Shown: positions 1 through 4,857 of the stretch, piece by piece
Position numbering within the stretch: position 1 is the first letter of the stretch
How the letters are laid out: each line of letters starts with the position of its first letter
DNA from: JBFGFG01 sp041627475
GTDB taxonomy: Bacteria > Actinomycetota > Nitriliruptoria > Nitriliruptorales > Nitriliruptoraceae
Assembly (NCBI GenBank): GCA_041627475.1
Contig: JBFKQZ010000132.1
Location: 1-8,612 of the forward strand
Direction of reading: 5' to 3'
Length of the DNA stretch: 8,612 nucleotides
Notes under the pieces: model-generated
Database searches by the model: none
Told to the model about the DNA's origin: nothing
The model's input: only the letters and a program-made list of their open reading frames with translations
Made by a program: the position numbers and the translations under genes

Positions 1-394
1 CTTCGTGGTCGACCTTGCGGAGCGTCTCGCCCGACAGCGACTTGGTGCCCGACACGATGGACACGGCCTGGTCGAGCGTGAGCTGCCCGGTCTCCAACAG
101 CGTCGCCGTGACGGGCATGGCCGGCAGACGGCGGACCAGCAGCTCGAACTTCCACGCGTCACGACCGGGGAGCCGACCGACCAAGGCGAGCCACTCCGAC
201 TGGGTGTAGCCGGTGGTCTGGGCGGTCCCGCCCCAGGCGGCGACGTCACGGAATGCGTCGAGGATGCGGCGCTTGTGCTCCTCGAACTCGTCGAGAAGGC
301 CAGCGAGGCGACCGAGCGGGTTGTGCTCGTAGGCACCACCGACGTCGCCGGCCCAGCGGGGCCCGCGGTCGTCGAAGCGGCGGTACGAGGTCAT
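1..394 (-). CDS. DUF222 (13E12-repeat) domain protein, N-terminal fragment
   Basis: Translating the minus strand from ATG at 394 gives 131 uninterrupted codons running off the left edge, so the C-terminus is missing. The N-terminus begins MTSYRRFDDRGPRW. Residues 30-55 form a charged helical stretch (LAGLLDEFEEHKRRI). Residues 80-115 (AWKFELLVRRLPAMPV, then ETGQLTLDQAVSIVS) match the DUF222 pattern of a helix, 'LP.....L..G.ls.dQa..i'. Members of this family are common and multicopy in actinobacteria and usually end in an HNH endonuclease domain. That part would lie outside the window, so nuclease activity is inferred, not seen. The family's role is poorly understood. No good Shine-Dalgarno sits just upstream of the ATG; an AGGAGG-like run lies about 30 bases away, so the start is only moderately sure. 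The gene is divergent from the acetamidase gene. The reverse-strand open frames over this stretch look like shadows. Confidence 0.72.
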   Translation of the reverse strand, partial: MTSYRRFDDRGPRWAGDVGGAYEHNPLGRLAGLLDEFEEHKRRILDAFRDVAAWGGTAQTTGYTQSEWLALVGRLPGRDAWKFELLVRRLPAMPVTATLLETGQLTLDQAVSIVSGTKSLSGETLRKVDHE

Positions 395-398
395 GCCA

Positions 399-424
399 CA
401 CACCCTGCCGAGTGGGTGTGACAC
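399..424. promoter_or_regulatory. Overlapping inverted repeats in divergent DUF222/acetamidase region
   Basis: A 7-bp inverted repeat, CACACCC at 399-405 and GGGTGTG at 414-420, is separated by 8 bases. It overlaps a second small dyad, GTGTGACAC at 416-424. It lies immediately in front of the DUF222 start (394) and about 45 bp before the acetamidase start, within a 73-bp divergent intergenic region. It could be an operator controlling one or both genes, or a 5' leader hairpin of the DUF222 mRNA. The symmetry is directly visible; the function is inference. Confidence 0.35.
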
Positions 425-432
425 TGCCCTCC

Positions 433-438
433 TAGGGT
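433..438 (+). promoter_or_regulatory. Possible -10 element of the acetamidase gene
   Basis: TAGGGT fits the actinobacterial TAnnnT -10 pattern and lies 29 bp before the chosen GTG start, leaving a leader of about 20 bases that contains the ribosome binding site. No convincing -35 hexamer is seen 17 bp upstream, so the call is weak. The dyads at 399-424 lie over the region where a -35 would sit. Confidence 0.22.
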
Positions 439-456
439 CGACGTCCGACGCACGAC

Positions 457-461
457 AGGAG
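457..461 (+). promoter_or_regulatory. Ribosome binding site fixing the acetamidase start at GTG 468
   Basis: AGGAG is followed by six bases and then GTG at 468. This spacing is ideal and favours 468 over the in-frame ATG at 393, which would lie over the DUF222 start codon and add 25 residues with no family similarity. Confidence 0.7.
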
Positions 462-467
462 CGGCAG

Positions 468-1385
468 GTGCACACGCTCGGCGACGGGCACGTCGCGTAC
501 GCATGGGACCGCGACGAACCCCCCATGCTCACGGTGGCACCGGGAGCGGTGGTTGAGCTGAGGCTGCGCGACGCCTCCGACGGCCAGCTCGACGATGCGG
601 CGGTGACCGAGGACGTCACGGACCTCGACCCGGACCGCGCGAACCCGCTCACCGGTCCGGTCGCAGTCGAGGGCGCACGCCCCGGCGACACGCTGCTCGT
701 CCACGTGGAGGCCGTCCACACCGAGGACTGGGGCTGGACCGCCGTCATCCCCGGGTTCGGGCTCCTGCCCGACGACTTCCCGGACCCGCACCTGGCGCTC
801 TCTCGGATCACGGGCGACACCGTCCGCTTCGGCTCGACGGGCATCGAGCTGCCCCACCGACCCTTCATCGGGACGATCGGCGTGGCACCGGCAGCACCGG
901 GGCCGCACGCCACGATCCCACCACTGCCCACCGGCGGGAACCTCGACTGCCGCGACGTGCGTCCGGGTGCCACGCTGCGGCTCCCCGTCGCGGTCGACGG
1001 GGCGCTGCTGTCCGCCGGCGACGCCCACGCGGTCCAGGGCGACGGCGAGGTCTGCGGCACGGCGGTCGAGACCTCGGCGACCGTCCGCCTCCGGCTCGAG
1101 CTCGAGCGCGGCACGGCGCCGCCGCTCCCCCACCTCACCATCCCCGCCGAGGCGCACCCGGCCGGGACGCGGCATGCAACGCTGGGCGTGGCGGACGACC
1201 TCATGGTCGCGACGCGCGACGCGACCCGGGCGATGGTCGACTGGCTCGTCGCCGAGCACGACCTCGCCGCCGTCGACGCCTACATGCTGTGCAGCGTGAT
1301 CGGTGACCTGCGCATCCGGGAGGTGGTCGATGCGCCGAACTGGGTCGTGTCACTCGAGGTGCCGCTGGCGGTGCTCGCTCAGTAG
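468..1385 (+). CDS. Acetamidase/formamidase family protein
   Basis: The 305-residue protein belongs to the FmdA/AmdA family of cytoplasmic amidohydrolases, which release ammonia from short amides such as formamide or acetamide. Several family signatures are present in order: NPLTGPVAVEGARPGDTL (59-76), a GFGLLPDDFP segment (96-105), RPFIGTIGVAP (131-141), PTGGNLDCRDV (154-164), the strongly conserved GDAHAVQGDGEVCG (184-197), and near the C-terminus AYMLCSVIGDLRI (271-283) followed by VVDAPNWVV (286-294). Length is normal for the family. The GTG start is set by AGGAG six bases upstream. The gene stands alone, divergent from the DUF222 gene. Its TAG stop lies inside the 3' end of the convergent peptidase gene (7-bp overlap). 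No amide transporter or nitrogen regulator is nearby, so the exact substrate cannot be stated. The family call is secure. Confidence 0.93.
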   Translation: MHTLGDGHVAYAWDRDEPPMLTVAPGAVVELRLRDASDGQLDDAAVTEDVTDLDPDRANPLTGPVAVEGARPGDTLLVHVEAVHTEDWGWTAVIPGFGLLPDDFPDPHLALSRITGDTVRFGSTGIELPHRPFIGTIGVAPAAPGPHATIPPLPTGGNLDCRDVRPGATLRLPVAVDGALLSAGDAHAVQGDGEVCGTAVETSATVRLRLELERGTAPPLPHLTIPAEAHPAGTRHATLGVADDLMVATRDATRAMVDWLVAEHDLAAVDAYMLCSVIGDLRIREVVDAPNWVVSLEVPLAVLAQ

Positions 1386-3325
1386 CGCCCGCCGGGGGTG
1401 ACCTTGATCGATCCGGCGACGGCGTCGCTGATGCCCGCGTCGTCGGTGACGGTCACGACCCAGGTGAAGCGGGTCGGTCGCTCGATGTCCCACGCGTACT
1501 GCAGGACGGGCGTCGACTGCTCGATCACGGTGCCGTCGCCGAGGTCGAACGTGTAGGTGACGATCTGACCATCGGGGTCCGAGGATCCGCTCGCGTCGAT
1601 CGTGACGACCTGGTCGTCCTTCGCTCGCTCCGGCGCGGTCGCGACGGCGTGCGGTGCGTCGGAGGCGACGATCTCGACGGTGGCAGGGACCGACCGCAGG
1701 CCGTCGTCGTCGACGACGGTGACCGAAGCGGTGTGTCGGCCGACGCCGTAGGTGTGGGCCAGCGTCGGGGTGGTGGTCGTGGCGTCCACCTCACCGTCGG
1801 AGGTGACGTCCCACTCGTAGCTGACGACGGTGCCGTCGGTGTCGACCGAGCCGGTCGCGTCGAGGGTCACGGCGAGCGGGGCCTCGCCGGTCGACGGCGT
1901 TGCGGAGATGGCGGCCGTGGGCGCCTCGAGCGGCGGTGCCGCGAGGTCGTGGGCTGCCTCGATCGCGGCGACGGCGTTGACCAGGCCGTGGCCGCAGTCG
2001 ATCTCGGCGCACCCAGGCACCGGGATCGCAGACGCGATGATCGCGTCCATGACCTGCCGCGGCGTGAGCGTCGGCTCCGCCTGCAGGATCAGTGCCGCGA
2101 TGCCGGCGACGTGGGGCGCCGCCATCGACGTCCCGACCTTGTAGGTGTAGTAGGTCAGCTCGTTGCCGCTGAGGCAGCGGGGGCTGGACGGGTCGGTGGC
2201 GTCGCAGGGCAGCTGGTTCGGGGTGCCGCTGGCGCCGGTGAGTGCCATCGTCGACGCGATGTACGAGCCGACGGCCATGACGTCGACGTGCCGTCCGGCC
2301 GTCCCCCTCGAGCTGTAGGACCCGAGGTTGCCGAGCTTGTCGACGCCGCCGACGCCGAGCACCCACTCGGGAGCCGCGTAGCGGTTGTAGACGTCCCCGC
2401 TGGCCTGGCCGCCGTTGCCGGCCGCCTGCACGACGACGATGCCGGCGTCGTAGGCGGCCTTCGAGGCGAGGTTCAGCGGGTGCGCCGGGTCGTAGGGGAT
2501 CGAGCCGTCGGCCCAGGAGTTGTTCAGGACGCGGATGCCGTACTCGTCCTTGTTCGACAGCAGCCAGTCGTAGCTGGCGAGCGTCGTGACGAGGTAGATC
2601 TCGCCGGCACCGATGCCGACCAGGTCCGCACCCGACGCGACACCACGCAGGCGGCCGTTGGACCGGGCGCCGTTGCCCGCCGCGATGCCCGCGACGTGGG
2701 TGCCGTGGCCGGTCACGTTGTCGGTGTCGGGGACATTCTCGACCGGGACGGCGAGCGCGGTCAGTGGACCGTCGTACTCGGGGCCCTGCGCGCCGACGAT
2801 CTCGACGTTCTGGATGGTCTTGGTGCCGAACTCGAGGTCGGCGTGCGTGGCCTCGATGCCGGAGTCGATGACCGCGATGCCGACGCCCGCACCGTCGTAG
2901 CCGAGGTCGGCCTGGACGGTGTCGACGCCCATGACGACGCGGGACTCGGCGAGCACCTGGTCCAGCTTGTGGTCGAGCCAGACCGAGCGGACGCCGGGCA
3001 CGGTCTGCAGCCCCTGCAGCGCTGTGCTCGTGCCGCGGACCACGGCGACGGGGAAGTTGTCGAACCCGACGTGGTCGAGGCCCAGCGTGTCGAAGGCGAG
3101 CTCCGTGGCCGGGTCGAGGAGCGTGTCGAGCGCGACCGCGGCGGTGTGGGTGCCGAGCGGGTCGGTCGCGATGACCTCCTGCAGGCGGGGCCCGAGCAGC
3201 GCCGGCTCGTCGGAGTCGGCGCTGCCCGGGAGGAGCGCGAGGAGCAGGGAGGCAAGGAGCAGGACGACGAGCGAGCGGCGGGCCGCCTCGAGCCGGGGTG
3301 CTGCGGTGGCCTGACGACGCTGCAT
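1379..3325 (-). CDS. Secreted S8 (subtilisin-type) serine peptidase with two PKD domains
   Basis: The 648-residue protein starts with an Arg-rich n-region and a hydrophobic core (about 18-33), a typical Sec signal peptide, probably cleaved near GSADS. Residues 40-125 resemble a subtilisin propeptide. The catalytic domain (about 130-460) has the full triad: Asp154 in AVIDSGI, His207 in TGHGTHVAG and Ser400 in VGTSMAAPHVAG, with oxyanion-hole Asn304 in AAGNGG. Cys374/Cys384 and Cys439/Cys444 may form disulfides, fitting an exported enzyme. Two PKD beta-sandwich domains follow at about 468-553 (PLAVTLDATGSVDTDG) and 558-644 (VVTIDASGSSDPDG, then FDLGDG). PKD domains often help bind proteins or polymers. 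The ATG at 3325 has AGGGAG seven bases upstream. The frame stays open further upstream, but that part lies opposite the phosphatase gene and precedes the signal peptide. The natural substrate is unknown. Confidence 0.95.
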   Translation of the reverse strand: MQRRQATAAPRLEAARRSLVVLLLASLLLALLPGSADSDEPALLGPRLQEVIATDPLGTHTAAVALDTLLDPATELAFDTLGLDHVGFDNFPVAVVRGTSTALQGLQTVPGVRSVWLDHKLDQVLAESRVVMGVDTVQADLGYDGAGVGIAVIDSGIEATHADLEFGTKTIQNVEIVGAQGPEYDGPLTALAVPVENVPDTDNVTGHGTHVAGIAAGNGARSNGRLRGVASGADLVGIGAGEIYLVTTLASYDWLLSNKDEYGIRVLNNSWADGSIPYDPAHPLNLASKAAYDAGIVVVQAAGNGGQASGDVYNRYAAPEWVLGVGGVDKLGNLGSYSSRGTAGRHVDVMAVGSYIASTMALTGASGTPNQLPCDATDPSSPRCLSGNELTYYTYKVGTSMAAPHVAGIAALILQAEPTLTPRQVMDAIIASAIPVPGCAEIDCGHGLVNAVAAIEAAHDLAAPPLEAPTAAISATPSTGEAPLAVTLDATGSVDTDGTVVSYEWDVTSDGEVDATTTTPTLAHTYGVGRHTASVTVVDDDGLRSVPATVEIVASDAPHAVATAPERAKDDQVVTIDASGSSDPDGQIVTYTFDLGDGTVIEQSTPVLQYAWDIERPTRFTWVVTVTDDAGISDAVAGSIKVTPGGRY

Positions 3326-3332
3326 CGGTCTG

Positions 3333-3338
3333 CTCCCT
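3333..3338 (-). promoter_or_regulatory. Ribosome binding site of the S8 peptidase gene
   Basis: On the minus strand AGGGAG lies seven bases before the ATG at 3325. With the signal peptide beginning right at this ATG, it decides the start against a longer open frame reaching to 4165. Confidence 0.7.
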
Positions 3339-3380
3339 GTCCCTGCGGCCAGTGTGCTGTGGCCGTGTCCCGGCGGATGT

Positions 3381-3394
3381 GGGACATCTGTCCC
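3381..3394. promoter_or_regulatory. Perfect 14-bp dyad in the divergent peptidase/phosphatase region
   Basis: GGGACA-TC-TGTCCC is a perfect inverted repeat with 6-bp arms, 56 bp upstream of the peptidase start and 112 bp before the phosphatase start. Its GGGAC-N4-GTCCC layout is the same as the core of the actinobacterial DevR/DosR box, although the AT-rich centre and outer bases of that consensus are absent. It is a candidate operator for a NarL/LuxR-type or other dimeric regulator. The regulator is unknown. Confidence 0.4.
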
Positions 3395-3402
3395 CTGCTC
3401 CC

Positions 3403-3462
3403 TCGGTCCCGGTCGACCGATGACGGGGGTTGGCCCCCCATCCGACACCGGTCGCCCCCCGT
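3403..3462. repeat. Cluster of inverted repeats in divergent intergenic region
   Basis: Several dyads sit close together: TCGGTC (3403-3408) with GACCGA (3415-3420), which overlaps the palindrome CGGTCGACCG (3410-3419); ACGGGGG (3423-3429) with CCCCCGT (3456-3462); and, nested inside the latter, CGAC (3443-3446) with GTCG (3451-3454). GGGGG at 3425-3429 can also pair with the C-run at 3434-3439. In DNA this GC-rich, short dyads arise easily by chance, so only the clustering is notable. It may be an operator region or transcript leader structure. Confidence 0.3.
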
Positions 3463-3492
3463 GGCGTTGGCCGCAGGACACTCGGCCGGCGG

Positions 3493-3498
3493 TAGGTT
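3493..3498 (+). promoter_or_regulatory. Leaderless-type -10 element of the phosphatase gene
   Basis: TAGGTT (TAnnnT) ends seven bases before the ATG at 3506, which would place the transcription start at or next to the start codon. This arrangement is typical of leaderless mRNAs, frequent in actinobacteria. It fits the lack of a good Shine-Dalgarno here. TTGGCC at 3467-3472 is a possible -35 but at a long 20-bp spacing. Confidence 0.45.
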
Positions 3499-3505
3499 CC
3501 GGCGC

Positions 3506-4186
3506 ATGGAACTCCTGCTGATCAGACACGGCCAGCCCGCATGGCTGGACGCCGACGGGCGTGGCGACAACGACCCGGGCCTCACGCCGCTGGGGCGTCG
3601 TCAGGCACTGCAGACCGGTGCTCGGCTCGTCTCGACCGACGTGACCGAGGTCCTCGCCTCGACCGCGAAGCGGGCACAGGAGACCGTCCGGCCGCTGGCG
3701 GGGATGCTCGAGCAGGACGTGACGTTCGACGAGGACCTCTGGGAGGTCCGACCGCCCGACGAGTGGCACGGCGCCCCGGCGGACCAGGTCGCCGCGACGT
3801 TCAGGGAGTGGCGGCACAAGCCCCGCGAGGCCTGGTGGGAGGGGCCGCACGGCGAGCCGTTCCGCGACTTCCACACCCGGATCACCACCACCATCGAGCG
3901 GCTGCTCGCCGAGCGTGGTGTGCAGCGCAACACCGACGACCCGGAGCACCTCTGGGACGTCGCGCGCGACGACGACCGCCGCTTCGTGATCGTCGCCCAC
4001 AACGGCACGAACTCGGTCATCCTCTCGCACCTGCTCGGCATCGACCCGCAGCCGTGGGAGTGGGAGCGGTTCAACTCCAACCACGCCGCGATCACGACGC
4101 TGCGCACGACCAACATCGCCAACGCCGCGATCTGGTCGCTCCAGCACTTCTCCGCCGTCGACCACCTGGACGACGTCACCGCCTGA
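3506..4186 (+). CDS. Histidine phosphatase family protein (phosphoglycerate mutase-like)
   Basis: The 226-residue protein is a histidine phosphatase superfamily member. It has the N-terminal RHG motif (Arg7-His8-Gly9 in LLLIRHGQ), where His8 is the expected phospho-acceptor. A second arginine lies in STAKRAQET (Arg56). A likely proton-donor Glu80 sits in DLWEVRPP, and the second catalytic His165 is in VIVAHNGTN. The length is typical of single-domain members, and no signal peptide is seen, so it should be cytosolic. The substrate cannot be told from sequence: the family includes cofactor-dependent mutases, sugar-phosphate phosphatases and alpha-ribazole phosphatase. The ATG immediately precedes the conserved first strand and has a TAGGTT element close upstream, suggesting a leaderless transcript. 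Its TGA stop is part of the first unit of the 25-bp tandem repeat. It is divergent from the peptidase gene and convergent with the SH3 gene. Confidence 0.92.
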   Translation: MELLLIRHGQPAWLDADGRGDNDPGLTPLGRRQALQTGARLVSTDVTEVLASTAKRAQETVRPLAGMLEQDVTFDEDLWEVRPPDEWHGAPADQVAATFREWRHKPREAWWEGPHGEPFRDFHTRITTTIERLLAERGVQRNTDDPEHLWDVARDDDRRFVIVAHNGTNSVILSHLLGIDPQPWEWERFNSNHAAITTLRTTNIANAAIWSLQHFSAVDHLDDVTA

Positions 4187-4246
4187 CGCGGGTCAGGACG
4201 TCACTGCCTGACGCGGGTCAGGACGTCACTGCCTGACGCGGGTCAG
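4172..4246. repeat. Three tandem 25-bp repeats, each with a stem-loop
   Basis: Three head-to-tail 25-bp units (4172-4196, 4197-4221, 4222-4246) differ at one position only (C in the first unit, T in the others, ninth base). Each begins GACGTCAC and ends with the dyad CTGAC-GCGG-GTCAG. The phosphatase stop TGA (4184-4186) is in unit 1 and the SH3-gene stop (TCA on plus, 4243-4245) is in unit 3. The first nine bases of unit 1 are coding, so the array seems to have grown by duplication of the phosphatase gene's 3' end. Confidence 0.9.
4182..4246. terminator. Probable bidirectional terminator of three tandem hairpins
   Basis: Hairpins CCTGAC-GCGG-GTCAGG occur at 4182-4197 and 4207-4222, with a 5-bp-stem version at 4233-4246. 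They lie exactly between the ends of two convergent genes, so they are placed to stop transcription from both sides. No T-tract follows, which is common in high-GC actinobacteria but makes intrinsic termination less certain. The arms of neighbouring units can also pair with each other. Confidence 0.5.
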
Positions 4247-4857
4247 TGCTGGTGCGGGACGGCCTCGGGGTCGGGCTCGATCGTCGCGCAGTCGACACCC
4301 GGGACCGGTGGCGGACCCGGCTGCTGGCTGAGGGTCGCGGCCGGGACGAGCCCGACGACGCCGCCCTGCACGCTCCGCACGCCGACCCAGCGGCGGCCGT
4401 CCTCGGTGGTGTGGTCGTCCAGCAGCTCGACCTGCTCGCTGGCACGCAGCTCGCGCAGGACCGGGCCGTCGACCGACGCGTGGAGCGCGGTCGGGCAGGC
4501 CTGCTCCTCACCCACCACGTGGGCCGTGCCGCGAAGGTGGAAGTCGTCGATCCAGCCACCCGGTCCGCCATCGAGCGGCACGACGTTGAGCCACGAGCCG
4601 CCGTCGTCACCGAGGACCCGGACGAGCGTCCCGTCGGCGAGCGTGGTGACCACGACCTCGTCGCCCTCGAGCGCCGGCTCGGCGAGCAGCGCGACCTCGT
4701 CGCTGGCGACCAGCCCGTGGTCGTCACGACCGCTGACCAGCACGATGGGCCGGCCGACGTCGGGCTCCGCCGTGACCGGCCCGACGTCGAGCAGCAGCCA
4801 GCCGGCGACGAGCAGGAGCGTCGTCGTGGTGAGGCCGGCGGCGAGCGTGCGGACCAT
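4243..4857 (-). CDS. Exported protein with two SH3-like domains
   Basis: The 204-residue protein has an N-terminal hydrophobic segment (about 4-23) ending in GPVTAEP, a signal peptide or membrane anchor with no lipobox cysteine. Two bacterial SH3-like domains follow. At about 50-110, ASDEVALLAEPALEGDEVV is followed by GTLVRVLGDDGGSWLNV and ends in GGWIDDFHL. At about 120-176, ELRASEQVELLDD is followed by GRRWVGVRS and GVVGLVPAATL. This follows the SH3b scheme of strand, 'G..v.Vl....gWl.V' and a closing 'gW/gLv'. Such domains commonly bind cell-wall peptides or proteins, with no catalysis of their own. Cys121 and Cys190 could form a disulfide. The C-terminus is Pro-rich. The ATG shares its A with the TGA stop of the upstream lamin-tail gene (TGATG), and no Shine-Dalgarno is evident, so expression probably depends on translational coupling. 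The partner and ligand are unknown. Confidence 0.78.
   Translation of the reverse strand: MVRTLAAGLTTTTLLLVAGWLLLDVGPVTAEPDVGRPIVLVSGRDDHGLVASDEVALLAEPALEGDEVVVTTLADGTLVRVLGDDGGSWLNVVPLDGGPGGWIDDFHLRGTAHVVGEEQACPTALHASVDGPVLRELRASEQVELLDDHTTEDGRRWVGVRSVQGGVVGLVPAATLSQQPGPPPVPGVDCATIEPDPEAVPHQH

Noticed and set aside
393..467. ATG at 393 as the acetamidase start
   Set aside because: It overlaps the DUF222 start, adds residues without family similarity, and lacks a ribosome binding site; GTG 468 has AGGAG at six bases.
432..1259. 275-codon minus-strand frame opposite the acetamidase
   Set aside because: The plus strand carries the full set of acetamidase signatures; this frame has none.
1649..3505. 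Long plus-strand frame antisense to the peptidase, continuous with the phosphatase
   Set aside because: The sequence is Arg/Gly/Val/Asp-rich low-quality protein typical of an antisense frame in GC-rich DNA; the phosphatase begins at its conserved first strand at 3506.
3326..4165. Upstream extension of the peptidase frame, giving a 928-residue protein
   Set aside because: It runs antisense to the well-supported phosphatase gene, has no family similarity, and would bury the signal peptide that starts at 3325, where a good ribosome binding site exists.
4172..4246. Small CRISPR array
   Set aside because: The units are directly adjacent with no variable spacers, and the first one is partly coding; this is a simple tandem duplication.
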